In this document: piece after piece, positions 1-7,532 of the stretch
How positions within the stretch are numbered: the first letter of the stretch is position 1
Layout of the letters: every line of letters begins with the position of its first letter
Assembly: GCA_017397125.1 (NCBI GenBank)
Contig: JAFQKB010000084.1
Span: 1-58,805 of the forward strand
Direction: 5' to 3'
DNA length: 58,805 nt
Source: Clostridia bacterium
GTDB lineage: Bacteria > Bacillota > Clostridia > Oscillospirales > Acutalibacteraceae
Notes under the pieces: model-generated
Seen by the model: the letters and a program-made list of their open reading frames with translations, nothing else
Database searches by the model: none
What the model was told of the DNA's origin: nothing
Translations under genes and position numbers: made by a program

Positions 1-2
1 AT

Positions 3-359
3 AGTCACAAAACCAAGCGTTTGCTCGTTGTAGTTACTGAGAATGCAGCTATTGATATGCTGCGCAAGAATAAGCATTATGCACCGGTGAGCTACGATGA
101 ACTTGAAAATGTCCTATCCATGGACAAGGATATGCTGGACAGCGTTGCGGTGCAGGAGCTGGTGGACCTCATCTGCGAGCTGCCGGAGATCTACCGGGAT
201 GTGCTGGAGCTGCGCGCTTATCATGGCCTTTCTGAAAAACAGATCGCTGCTATACTGGATGTGGAATACGCCACCGTCCGCAAAAGACTGGAACGGGCGC
301 GGACCATGCTGGCTGAGAAGATGAAGCAGCAAGAAGGAGAGGTATATGAGCATCTATAA
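3..359 (+). CDS. Sigma-70 family RNA polymerase sigma factor, C-terminal part (5' end outside window)
   Basis: The reading frame is open to the left edge, so the gene starts before the window. The first visible residues, SHKTKRLLVVVTENAAIDML, resemble the end of sigma region 2, the core-binding and -10-reading part. The last ~50 residues form region 4, with the helix-turn-helix LSEKQIAAILDVEYATVRKR that reads the -35 element. An in-frame TTG at 21 exists but would cut into region 2, so I do not use it. The gene overlaps the next one by 14 bp, which suggests translational coupling. The pairing with a DUF4367-type membrane protein resembles ECF sigma/anti-sigma pairs of Clostridia; the regulatory link is inferred. 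Confidence 0.82.
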   Translation, partial: SHKTKRLLVVVTENAAIDMLRKNKHYAPVSYDELENVLSMDKDMLDSVAVQELVDLICELPEIYRDVLELRAYHGLSEKQIAAILDVEYATVRKRLERARTMLAEKMKQQEGEVYEHL

Positions 360-1026
360 ACACCCCAAACTGCGGGAGGCATTTGACATCTACGTCCGGG
401 AGCAGAACGCCCGCCTGCCCAGCGAGGAGGAGTTGGCCGGGATCGTCCTGTCCGACGAGTTCAAGGCGCGGATGGAAAAGCTGATCCGCCGGCAGAAACA
501 CGGCTATTACGTGCTATTCGGCACGGTGGCCCGGCGGGTGGCGACCATCGTTCTTGCGCTGCTGGTCGGTATGACGGTGACCACCTTCAGCGTAGAGGCG
601 CTGCGCCAGCCGGTGGTGCGGTTCTTCACCGAGGTGTTCGAGACCTTCACGCGGGTGATCTTTGTGGACGACACCTCCGACCCAGCGCAGGTGGAGATGG
701 AGAAGAAGGCGCCAACCTACATCCCAGATGGGTACGAGGTGGAAAGCGAAATCGATGCGGGTGCGTTGTATCGAATTACATATGTTAACGCGGAGACAGA
801 GGAAAAGATATTCTATCGGCAACAAGTGGCGGAAGGGAATATAACAGTCATTGATACAGAAAAATACATCTGTGAACCAATTGATGTAGGACACTGTGCA
901 GGAATTACATACAAAAGCGCAGACAGAATTTATATTCTGTTCACAATGGATACGTGCACCTTCTCTGTCGCCGGTAATACCTCCCAAAACGAACTCTTAA
1001 AAATAGCAGAATCTATATTGAATTAA
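346..1026 (+). CDS. DUF4367-like single-pass membrane protein, probable anti-sigma partner
   Basis: A 226-residue protein with a cytoplasmic N-terminal part (about 1-60), one hydrophobic segment (about 63-85, rich in V, A and L) and an extracytoplasmic C-terminal domain. The C-terminal part, with PTYIPDGYEVE followed by beta-rich sequence and a final helix, resembles DUF4367, a domain often fused to anti-sigma factors in Firmicutes. The start is preceded by AGGAGAGG and lies inside the sigma gene. By context it would hold the upstream sigma factor at the membrane until a signal arrives. No zinc-binding anti-sigma motif is visible at the N-terminus, so the mechanism is uncertain. Confidence 0.65.
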   Translation: MSIYKHPKLREAFDIYVREQNARLPSEEELAGIVLSDEFKARMEKLIRRQKHGYYVLFGTVARRVATIVLALLVGMTVTTFSVEALRQPVVRFFTEVFETFTRVIFVDDTSDPAQVEMEKKAPTYIPDGYEVESEIDAGALYRITYVNAETEEKIFYRQQVAEGNITVIDTEKYICEPIDVGHCAGITYKSADRIYILFTMDTCTFSVAGNTSQNELLKIAESILN

Positions 1027-1051
1027 TTTTAGTTCTAACTTGTCACAAAAG

Positions 1052-1126
1052 CCCCCCTTGTATCGTTGTAGAAGATATGGGTTGAGGATACTCACCCAAA
1101 TACAAACGATGCAAGGGGTTTTTGTT
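1052..1126 (+). promoter_or_regulatory. Long hairpin that covers the RBS of the next gene
   Basis: Arms at 1054-1070 and 1101-1118 pair almost perfectly (one mismatch, one bulge). A second smaller stem (TGGGTTGAG with CTCACCCA) lies in the loop. The 3' arm ends in AAGGGG, which is also the only ribosome binding site of the gene at 1127, and is followed directly by TTTTTGTT. It can act as an intrinsic terminator for the sigma operon, as a translational lock on the secreted protein, or as both. Confidence 0.6.
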
Positions 1127-1561
1127 ATGTCAAGGAATGTCAAACGCTTTGTCTGCCTGCTGATGAGTCTGCTGTTGCTGTTTCCCTTAAACCTAGTGGC
1201 TTCTGCCGCTTCTGTAGCGGAGGAAAATGTTGTTCAGCCTAGATTTAGTTATACGGCTAATGCATCGATCTCTTTAGCTATTACGACGTCTGGTACCGCC
1301 TACTGTGTAACGGATGTAGAGGGAAATAGTCTCGCCACAAAAGTTTACATCAAGATGACACTTCAAAAATACACCGTTCTTTGGTGGAGTAAAGTAGAAA
1401 CATGGGAGGCTACTTTCAATGATGAGATAGGCTACATAAGCGAAACGGCGCAGGTGGGCAGCGGACGGTATCGGGTAAAAGCCGAGATCACCGTCTACAG
1501 TGGCAGCGATTCTGAGGAGATCACCGAGTATAGTCAGGAAAAGAAAGTGACCATTTCTTAA
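1127..1561 (+). CDS. Small secreted protein of unknown function
   Basis: I place the start at the ATG at 1127, 8 bases after AAGGGG; an upstream in-frame ATG would put the hairpin inside the gene. The product is about 144 residues with a clear signal peptide: basic MSRNVKRF, a hydrophobic core rich in L, and an AxA-like site near VASAAS. The mature part is small and rich in Thr, Ser and Val, with alternating hydrophobic residues suggesting a beta-sandwich. I recognise no family. The gene is followed by a strong terminator and may be a target of the preceding sigma factor, but that is inference. Confidence 0.65.
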   Translation: MSRNVKRFVCLLMSLLLLFPLNLVASAASVAEENVVQPRFSYTANASISLAITTSGTAYCVTDVEGNSLATKVYIKMTLQKYTVLWWSKVETWEATFNDEIGYISETAQVGSGRYRVKAEITVYSGSDSEEITEYSQEKKVTIS

Positions 1562-1583
1562 AGGGTTTGCCTTGAAACGGAGT

Positions 1584-1612
1584 CGGGGCGGGAGTGTTCC
1601 CGCCCCGTTCTC
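1584..1612 (+). terminator. Intrinsic terminator after the small secreted protein
   Basis: A perfect 10-bp GC stem (1584-1593 with 1598-1607), a GTGT loop and then TTCTCT. It closes the transcription unit of the secreted protein. Confidence 0.75.
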
Positions 1613-1734
1613 TATGTGTATGGCCGCTATTTGCGCAGAAATAGTTCTAAATTCTCCTCGAAAGGCGGAAAATCCGTAATGCATTCCGTGGCGCTCCCAA
1701 AACTCTTGCAGTACGATAGAGCAGGGGTCGTAAT

Positions 1735-1971
1735 ATGCCGGAAAGAGTCGCATTGGCGAAAAATCTGAAAAAGATTCGCAAACAGATGCACGAATCCCAA
1801 ATTGAATTTGCGGCTCACTGCGATATCAGCACCGAGGCCCTCAGCCTGTTGGAACGGGAAAAGAGCGACCCTAAGCTGAGCACGATCCAAAAGGTGGCCG
1901 CCTACACCGGCCACACCGTATCCGACCTACTGAACGTTGAGGAGAGTGGAGCGTATGGACTGTATATATGA
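1735..1971 (+). CDS. XRE-family helix-turn-helix transcriptional regulator
   Basis: A 78-residue protein that is almost entirely a Cro/C1-type DNA-binding domain: ALAKNLKKIRKQMHESQIEF, the recognition region ISTEALSLLEREKSDPKLST, then IQKVAAYTGHTVSDLL. Such single-domain regulators usually act as repressors or master regulators of mobile elements and small operons. Its 3' end overlaps the start of the next small gene. An excisionase-like relic just downstream suggests that this trio is left over from an integrated element. Confidence 0.82.
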   Translation: MPERVALAKNLKKIRKQMHESQIEFAAHCDISTEALSLLEREKSDPKLSTIQKVAAYTGHTVSDLLNVEESGAYGLYI

Positions 1972-2188
1972 GATGATCGTCACCGAGGAAACCGACGCCT
2001 GGGGCAACCCCTATACCGGCTATGGCATCGAGGCCTGGACCGCCACCGGGGAGCGAAAAAGCCTGCACCGCGTACCGGATCTCTTTATGTCCCGGCAGCG
2101 CTGCGAGCAGTTTGTGCACATGTGCAATACAGAAGAGGTCGCCTCGTTCCACCTGCTTGAGGTGATCGATAATGTGTTACAACGCTGA
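1955..2188 (+). CDS. Small conserved-looking protein, possibly DUF6514-like
   Basis: The start ATG at 1955 follows GAGGAGAGTGG and lies inside the XRE gene, so the two are probably co-translated. The 77-residue product begins MDCIYEMIVTEETDAWG and has the motif YGIEAW and a C-terminal helix. It has no signal peptide or membrane segment. The beginning reminds me of the DUF6514 small proteins of Clostridia, but I cannot confirm this. Function unknown. Confidence 0.55.
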   Translation: MDCIYEMIVTEETDAWGNPYTGYGIEAWTATGERKSLHRVPDLFMSRQRCEQFVHMCNTEEVASFHLLEVIDNVLQR

Positions 2189-2331
2189 CAATCCGAGAAG
2201 CAGCCGAATACAACAATATAGGGATCAATAAAATTGATCAATTGCTGAAGACGCCCAATTGTCCCGTTGTTCTGTATGTTCGCACTAAGAAACTGGTTAA
2301 GAGACACGAGTTTGAACGAAGAATAAGCTAA
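2182..2331 (+). pseudogene. Tn916-type excisionase (Xis) relic without a normal start codon
   Basis: The frame from 2185 reads LTIREAAEYNNIGINKIDQL, then PNCPVVLY and KKLVKRHEFERRIS before a TAA stop. This matches the winged-helix excisionases of Tn916-like elements, which typically have LTI-EAA-Y, a CPFVL-like strand and a final K-LIKR-FE. The expected start is an ATG just before LTIREAA, but here that codon is ACG (2182). A stop lies four codons upstream, and no ATG, GTG, TTG or RBS is present. I therefore read it as a relic; initiation at CTG or ACG cannot be excluded. No integrase lies nearby. Confidence 0.6.
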
Positions 2332-2378
2332 TGCGAAAAAAGACACCCCGCCGATGTACAGGTCGTACATCGGCGGGG
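2330..2378 (+). repeat. Left copy of a direct hairpin repeat flanking the GH92 gene
   Basis: About 50 bp, starting AATGCGAAAA and containing ACACCCCGCCGATGTAC and its inverted copy. The second copy is at 4762-4812, in the same orientation, on the other side of the mannosidase gene. The two copies differ mainly in the hairpin loop. Confidence 0.8.
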
Positions 2379-2381
2379 TGT
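2343..2381 (-). terminator. Terminator of the GH92 gene (perfect 17-bp stem)
   Basis: Arms 2343-2359 and 2365-2381 pair perfectly around a 5-base loop. Read on the minus strand the stem is followed by CTTTTTTCGC, so it ends minus-strand transcription coming from the mannosidase, about 90 bp after its stop codon. It may also stop plus-strand transcription from the left. Confidence 0.75.
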
Positions 2382-2471
2382 TATCTCTTATATGTGTCGT
2401 CAACTATATACTGATTCCTTTTTCGTTTTGGTTACTTTTGACAGGCTTAATTTTTATACCATCACCCTGCC

Positions 2472-4541
2472 TCAACCTTCCAGTCTTTTCATAAGCTCCT
2501 CATGGGAAATGACCCCACGGCACCCGGTCAGATCTAAGGCTTTGCCGCGGATTTGAATATCCGTGACTCTCGGTTTGGTTACGGTGTACTCTGCTTTGCC
2601 GGGGCAGATGGGGTAAAGACCAAGATTGGCGAATATATACCAGGCGGCGGTGGTGCCGTTGTCCTCATCCCCGGGATAGCCGTCGTCGTTGCCGGAGAAG
2701 CCCTCCCGGCAGATCCGGTCCAGCCAATAATCCGCTTTTTCTTGCTCGCCCAGATAAGCGTACATAAAGGGAATGTGGAAAGAGGGCTGGTTGGAGATGG
2801 CGCACTGCCCCCAGTCATCGTCCGCCATTTCGGTCATCTCGTGGATCTCGATGCCGTAACCGCCCACCAAATATTCGGCGGGGGTGGCGAAGAAAGCGTC
2901 CAGCTTTTTGAGCAGTGCCGCTTTGCCGCCGTGCAGTTCACACAGCCCTTCGATGTCGTGCTGCACAGCAAAGCTGGTTTGCCAGGCTGCTGCCTCGGTG
3001 TAGTCACCGCCCCAGGCGATGGGGGAGAAGGGTTTCCTGCGGAATTGGCCGGCGCTGTCCTTGGCACGCATAAAGCCGGTTTCTTTGTCAAAGAGATTTT
3101 GATACCGTTTGGAGCGGGCCAGATACAGTTCCCTCTTATCGCTGTACCCCAATTTGTCGGCCACCACCGCCAGACAATAGTCGAAATAGGCGGCATCCAG
3201 CGTCAGGTTTACACTCTCGTGAAACGCGTCAAAGGGGACGTATCCGAGCTGTAGATACTGGCTGCAGCCGTCCCGCCCGTAGCCGGCGATGGGACAATCG
3301 TGGTTGGCGTGCTTTTCCATGCCGGCAAAGGCGGTCTTCAGCCATTCGCCGTCCAGCAGTCCCTTGACGGCGGCGTCCGCAATGACGGCATCAATGCCCG
3401 TAGAGGGCATACACTTCTTTTCGGTGCCTGCGGTCCAGCAGGGCAGCCAGCCGCCGTCCATGTAGTCCTGTATATAGCCCATAAGCATCTCTTTGCACTC
3501 CTCGGGGGCAACGAGCGTGAAAAAGGCGTACACGGTGCGGTAGGTGTCCCAAAAGCCGTTGTCGGTGTAGCGATAACCCTCCAGCACCTTGCCGCAGGAG
3601 GGGGCAAAATGGACCGGCTTGCCATCGGCGCTGATCTCATAGGCCTTGTGCGGGAAACAGAAAACCCGGTACACACAACTGTAGAAGGTGCGCATCTGCT
3701 CATGGTCGGCCTCGATCTGCACCCGGCCCAGGTATTCCTCCCAGATGGAGGCGTTTTTGGCTTTCAGATGGTCAAAGTCCCTATAGTCGCTGTCGCTTTT
3801 GAGGTTGAGCAGTGCCTGCCCGAAGCCGATGAAAGAGGTAGCCATTCGCACCTCCGTCTGCTTCTTGTTGAGCGCCAGGTGGATGGCGACCCGCTCACCG
3901 CGGATGGCAAGGCCTTGCTCCTTTTTGTTTTGGCTCATATCCTCGATGAGGGTGCGTGCGGGGTCCACCAGACCGTCCTCGAATTCGTAGACGATGTAAG
4001 TCTTGAGCCGGCCGATATCCGCTGTCTTCAGCGTGTCGCAGGTGGTGGAAACAAAGAGCCGGTTGCTGTCCGGGTCGTATTCGTATTCGTGCTCCCCCTG
4101 CACAGGCAGAACGGAGAAAAAGCGGTCAAAATCCTTGCGAAAGGTCATACGAAGGCAGGCCCCGTATGTGGTGGGGGTCAGTTCATAGTCGCAGAAGCTT
4201 CTTTTGAGGTAATAGTGCATATAATGGGGCGCAAGAGTAGCCGCCTTGGGATCGATTCCTGACCAGGCGCGGTCAAAACGACCATAGGGGTTTTGTATCT
4301 GGGGCTGCATCACGATTGCACCGTGCTCGCCGATCCACGGAGAGGGCTGGTGGGTCAGACGAAAGCCTTCAAAGCTGTGGTCGGTGGGGTGGTAGAACCA
4401 GCCGCCGCGGGAGGCGTTGCCCTGGGGTGCAAATGCTGCGAAGCCAAAGGGCTGCTGTACCAAAGGCAGAGTGTTGCCGTTGGAAAAACGATCGACGGAA
4501 TCGGAACCTTGTTTGATGTTGACGTATTGGAGATAGCCCAT
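2472..4541 (-). CDS. GH92 family alpha-mannosidase
   Basis: About 689 residues. The start ATG at 4541 follows AGGAGGCAGAAAA; a longer upstream frame exists but crosses the hairpin repeat. The order of motifs fits GH92, calcium-dependent inverting exo-alpha-mannosidases: WDTYRTVYAFFTLVAPEE, GGWLPCWTAG, GIDAVIADAAVKG, EAAAWQTSFAVQHD, SNQPSFHIPFMYAYLG and GDEDNGTTAAWYIFANLGLY. GH92 enzymes trim mannose from N-glycans and mannans. No signal peptide is visible (it begins MGYLQYVNIKQGS), so the enzyme is probably cytoplasmic and would act on imported oligosaccharides; most studied members from gut Bacteroides are exported. It is a single-gene unit with hairpin repeats on both sides. Confidence 0.9.
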   Translation of the reverse strand: MGYLQYVNIKQGSDSVDRFSNGNTLPLVQQPFGFAAFAPQGNASRGGWFYHPTDHSFEGFRLTHQPSPWIGEHGAIVMQPQIQNPYGRFDRAWSGIDPKAATLAPHYMHYYLKRSFCDYELTPTTYGACLRMTFRKDFDRFFSVLPVQGEHEYEYDPDSNRLFVSTTCDTLKTADIGRLKTYIVYEFEDGLVDPARTLIEDMSQNKKEQGLAIRGERVAIHLALNKKQTEVRMATSFIGFGQALLNLKSDSDYRDFDHLKAKNASIWEEYLGRVQIEADHEQMRTFYSCVYRVFCFPHKAYEISADGKPVHFAPSCGKVLEGYRYTDNGFWDTYRTVYAFFTLVAPEECKEMLMGYIQDYMDGGWLPCWTAGTEKKCMPSTGIDAVIADAAVKGLLDGEWLKTAFAGMEKHANHDCPIAGYGRDGCSQYLQLGYVPFDAFHESVNLTLDAAYFDYCLAVVADKLGYSDKRELYLARSKRYQNLFDKETGFMRAKDSAGQFRRKPFSPIAWGGDYTEAAAWQTSFAVQHDIEGLCELHGGKAALLKKLDAFFATPAEYLVGGYGIEIHEMTEMADDDWGQCAISNQPSFHIPFMYAYLGEQEKADYWLDRICREGFSGNDDGYPGDEDNGTTAAWYIFANLGLYPICPGKAEYTVTKPRVTDIQIRGKALDLTGCRGVISHEELMKRLEG

Positions 4542-4761
4542 TTTTCTGCCTCCTGGTCTTTTGAGTTTCACATGTCTTTGAGTAGATTCTATCATAGAAT
4601 AACGCCAATGACAATTCTTTTTGAGAGTGTTTGCACTGTTTTTGTGATGAAAAAACCACCCAGAACACGGCCGTATTCGAGGTGTGAACAGGCAGTGGTT
4701 GCTTGAGATTGACAAAATGGTGAAGAATTGGTGAATGAAAAAGCGAAATGACGAAAAAACG

Positions 4762-4812
4762 AATGCGAAAAGAGACACCCCGCCGATGTACTTGGATCGT
4801 ACATCGGCGGGG
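4762..4812 (+). repeat. Right copy of the hairpin repeat, upstream of the GH92 gene
   Basis: Same AATGCGAAAA lead and CCCCGCCGATGTAC stem as the left copy (arms 4778-4791 and 4799-4812). On the minus strand the stem is followed by a T-rich run, so it could stop transcription entering the mannosidase from further upstream, or act in its leader. Confidence 0.75.
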
Positions 4813-4945
4813 GGGGTTGTTCGTTGAACATGTTTACCATATTTCGCAAAAGACCTATCTTTGTAGAACGCCAATTACGACTCCACATATCATTTTGAGG
4901 ATTAGCAATTCCTACCTTTTTCTGTTACAGACCTCTCAAAAAGCA

Positions 4946-4983
4946 ATAGTGAGAATAACACGAAACCGTGTTACTCTCACTAT
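4946..4983. terminator. 17-bp inverted repeat, probable bidirectional terminator
   Basis: Arms 4946-4962 and 4967-4983 pair with one mismatch around AAAC. Read on the minus strand the stem is followed by TGCTTTTTGAG, typical of an intrinsic terminator. It lies in the 880-bp gap between the divergent GH92 and ychF genes. Confidence 0.55.
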
Positions 4984-4999
4984 ATCATAGTTTGTATTT

Positions 5000-5170
5000 A
5001 ATTGGGTCACTTAACAAGTGACCTTTGGAACGTTGCTTCTTCTATATAGAAGAATGAGACAACGCAAAGTCATAAAGTACACCTTCAACGCCTCCGGCGT
5101 TTGGGTCGCCTGATGCCTAGCAACTGAACTTACGCAAAAGCGGAGTGGGGAAAACCACTCCGCTTTTTTG
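5000..5170 (+). other. Hairpin-rich intergenic segment ending in a terminator; possible small RNA
   Basis: Three compact hairpins follow one another: 5005-5012 with 5016-5023; the 18-bp perfect palindrome at 5037-5054; and AACGCC/GGCGTT at 5087-5101. A strong terminator follows (5136-5148 with 5155-5167, then TTTTTTG). No coding frame of note is present. I see no convincing promoter just upstream and do not recognise an RNA family. The rest of the GH92-ychF gap holds only the listed repeats and the ychF promoter. Confidence 0.4.
5136..5170 (+). terminator. Strong intrinsic terminator
   Basis: A 13-bp stem AAAAGCGGAGTGG/CCACTCCGCTTTT with a GGAAAA loop and a T run. It has no annotated gene upstream on the plus strand, which is why a small RNA is suspected. 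Confidence 0.75.
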
Positions 5171-5258
5171 CAGATGCTGCACAAATATGTTTCGTGGTTA
5201 GCTTACACGATTTTGCGGCCAAAACGAAGTTGAGAAAAAACAAAATCACATTTTCATA

Positions 5259-5287
5259 TTGAAATCATGGTTTCGATGAAGTATAAT
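5259..5287 (+). promoter_or_regulatory. Sigma-A promoter for ychF
   Basis: TTGAAA at 5259-5264, a 17-base spacer and TATAAT at 5282-5287. It leaves a leader of about 130 bases before ychF. Confidence 0.7.
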
Positions 5288-5425
5288 ACTAAAGAATGAA
5301 CTTGGGTACAAGTGGCCGACGGATATCCGGTCGATGTTGGATTGGTGTAGAATTGGTGTATAGAAAAAAGGCTACACCGCACAAACCCAGTAAAATCAAG
5401 GCTTTTTAAGGAGAGAAAAACGAAA

Positions 5426-6535
5426 ATGAAATTAGGTATCGTGGGACTGCCCAATGTGGGCAAGTCCACTCTGTTTAACGCCATTACCAACGCCGGCGCC
5501 CAGAGCGCCAATTTCCCCTTCTGCACCATCGACCCCAACGTGGGTGTGGTGGCGGTGCCGGACAGCCGTCTGGACGCCCTGCAGGAGATGTACACCGAGG
5601 GTACCAAGGTGCCGCCCATCGTGCCGGCGGTCATCGAATTCGTGGACATCGCCGGCCTGGTCAAGGGCGCCAGCAAGGGCGAGGGTCTGGGCAACAAGTT
5701 CCTGGGCAACATCCGGGAGTGCGACGCCATCGTCCACGTGGTGCGCTGTTTTGAGAACGACGACATCATCCACGTAGAGGGCAGCATCGACCCCCTGCGG
5801 GATATCGAGACCATCGACCTGGAGCTGATCTTCTCGGATATGGAGATGGTGGAGCGCCGCATCGCCCGGGTCACCAAGGACCTGAAGGGCGACCGCAGCC
5901 TGCAAAAGGAGCTGGATTTCCTCAAGCGACTGTACGCTCTGCTGGAGGAGGGCAAACCGGCCCGCGCCCTGGACTGCGACGAGGACGAGGTGGCGATGAT
6001 GGGGCAGATGGCCCTGCTCACCTCCAAGCCTATCATCTACGCCGCCAACCTGTCGGAGGACGACTTTGCCGGTGGCGAGCCCACCGGCAACCCGCACTAT
6101 CAGAAGGTGGCGGCCCTGGCCGCCGAGCAGGGAGCCGAGGTGCTGCCCATCTGCGCCCAGATGGAGGCGGACATCGTGGATATGGACGCGGAGGAGAAAA
6201 TGCTGTTCCTGTCCGAGCTGGGCCTGACCAATTCCGGTCTGGACCGGCTCATCCAGAAGAGCTATCACCTGCTGGGTCTCATCTCCTTCCTCACCGCCGG
6301 TGAAAAGGAGGTCCGGGCCTGGACCATCCACCGTGGCTGGAAGGCACCCAAGGCCGCCGGCCGCATCCACACCGACTTTGAGCGGGGCTTTATCCGCGCG
6401 CAGGTCATCGCCTACGACGACCTGATGGCCTGTGGCTCTCTAGCCAACGCCCGGGGCAAGGGCCTGGTCCGCACCGAGGGCAAGGAGTATGTGATGCAGG
6501 ATGGCGACGTAGTGGAATTCCTCTTCAACGTATAA
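5426..6535 (+). CDS. ychF: Redox-regulated ATPase YchF (Obg-family P-loop NTPase)
   Basis: A 369-residue protein of the usual YchF length. The P-loop GLPNVGKST is near residue 7, the switch region is DIAGLVKGASKGEGLGN, and the base-recognition loop reads NLSE instead of the GTPase NKxD, the feature that makes YchF prefer ATP. The C-terminal TGS-like domain includes TIHRGWKAPKAAGRIHTDFE and ends EFLFNV as in the family. YchF binds ribosomes and is linked to stress and translation control. The start has AAGGAGAG upstream. Single gene with its own promoter and terminator. Confidence 0.97.
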   Translation: MKLGIVGLPNVGKSTLFNAITNAGAQSANFPFCTIDPNVGVVAVPDSRLDALQEMYTEGTKVPPIVPAVIEFVDIAGLVKGASKGEGLGNKFLGNIRECDAIVHVVRCFENDDIIHVEGSIDPLRDIETIDLELIFSDMEMVERRIARVTKDLKGDRSLQKELDFLKRLYALLEEGKPARALDCDEDEVAMMGQMALLTSKPIIYAANLSEDDFAGGEPTGNPHYQKVAALAAEQGAEVLPICAQMEADIVDMDAEEKMLFLSELGLTNSGLDRLIQKSYHLLGLISFLTAGEKEVRAWTIHRGWKAPKAAGRIHTDFERGFIRAQVIAYDDLMACGSLANARGKGLVRTEGKEYVMQDGDVVEFLFNV

Positions 6536-6556
6536 TCAAAGAAGACGAACGAAAAA

Positions 6557-6633
6557 ACTGCCGCAGCGCATAGGCTGCGGCAGACTGAAGCGCCGTAAAC
6601 CGCGACGGTTGTCGCAGTTTACGGCGCTTTTTC
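6557..6633 (+). terminator. Double-hairpin terminator after ychF
   Basis: First stem CTGCCGCAG/CTGCGGCAG (6558-6583). Second stem AGCGCCGTAAAC/GTTTACGGCGCT (about 6589-6628) with an inner GCGAC/GTCGC stem, then TTTTTCTG. It also faces the convergent PHP gene. Confidence 0.75.
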
Positions 6634-6690
6634 TGAAAAAAGGGATCTGCTAATCCAATATGCGTAGAGTTTCTACTGCGCCCACGTCTC

Positions 6691-7515
6691 TCATCGCCGG
6701 AGCCGGAATTTGTCATCCTCGGTCAACTCCAGCAGGTCCACGATCCGCTCTGCTGCGGCTTTTCGTCCCACCAGTCCGCTGGGATGGTGGGCGTCGGTGG
6801 CGAAGTAAAACTTACAGCCGCACTGTTTTGCCAGCCGATAGAGGTCCAAAACCGCTTTCTCCTCCTCCGGACTTTTGAACAGGAAGGTGTCGACATTCAG
6901 CTCAATGCCGACTCCCAATTCGGCGGTCTTGGTGAACAGGCGCTGAAGCCGCTCGCCGGTAATCAGCCGCACCACCTGGCAGTATACGGCGGCATCGCAC
7001 AGCTTGGCGCTGACCAGGTGTGCCAGCCCCACCTTGTGATAGGGCAGCGACTGGTCCAGCACCGCCTCCAGCTTGTCCAGGAACTTGGTGGCGACGCCCT
7101 CCGGGGTGGCGGCCTCCTCTTGGGAGATGGTGAAGCCTACCTGGTGAAAATGGCTGATGGGGACGACGATAAAGTCAAAGGCATCGTACCGCTGGGGGGA
7201 AACCCCCACCACCATATCCATGGTCATTTCCGCCTCTACACCAAACAGAAATTCAACCCCCGGTGCCTGGGGCAGGGGCAGACACTGGCTCACGTGCCGA
7301 TAGTCCTGCTGGGCGTACCATCCGGCAAACCAGGAGGTGTTGTGCTTATCCACCAGCTCATCCCAGAAATGGTTGGTAAGGCAGATCTGCCGATAGCCGT
7401 TGTCTATGGCGTACTGCAGCAGGCGCTCCGGATTCTGCTCCGGGTCACTGCTGCAAAGGGACAGCGTAGAATGAAAGTGCAGATCGTGGTCAACATTGTA
7501 CTTCTTAGTGTTCAG
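6691..7515 (-). CDS. PHP-domain phosphoesterase (histidinol-phosphatase-like), probable CTG start
   Basis: The first ATG in frame is at 7353, but that would delete the PHP metal site. Upstream, the same frame reads NVDHDLHFHSTLSLCSSDPE, the HxH motif that opens PHP domains, followed by LTNHFWDE. Internal GVEAEM and the C-terminal FATDAHHPSG supply further metal ligands. No ATG, GTG or TTG lies between the preceding stop and HxH. The best start is CTG at 7515, six bases after GGGAGAGG and just past the stop of the regulator gene, giving 274 residues, the usual length for this group. A frameshift joining it to an ATG at 7530 is the alternative. The family hydrolyses phosphate esters; whether the substrate is histidinol phosphate is unknown, as no his genes are nearby. 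Confidence 0.8.
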   Translation of the reverse strand: MNTKKYNVDHDLHFHSTLSLCSSDPEQNPERLLQYAIDNGYRQICLTNHFWDELVDKHNTSWFAGWYAQQDYRHVSQCLPLPQAPGVEFLFGVEAEMTMDMVVGVSPQRYDAFDFIVVPISHFHQVGFTISQEEAATPEGVATKFLDKLEAVLDQSLPYHKVGLAHLVSAKLCDAAVYCQVVRLITGERLQRLFTKTAELGVGIELNVDTFLFKSPEEEKAVLDLYRLAKQCGCKFYFATDAHHPSGLVGRKAAAERIVDLLELTEDDKFRLRR

Positions 7516-7532
7516 TAGAAACCTCTCCCATC

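Noticed and set aside
5085-5130. Partial resemblance to the SAM-I riboswitch core (TGATGCC-GCAAC)
   Set aside because: The upstream GAG/GGAGGGA and downstream GGTGCTAATTCC parts are missing, and the next gene is ychF, not a sulfur gene.
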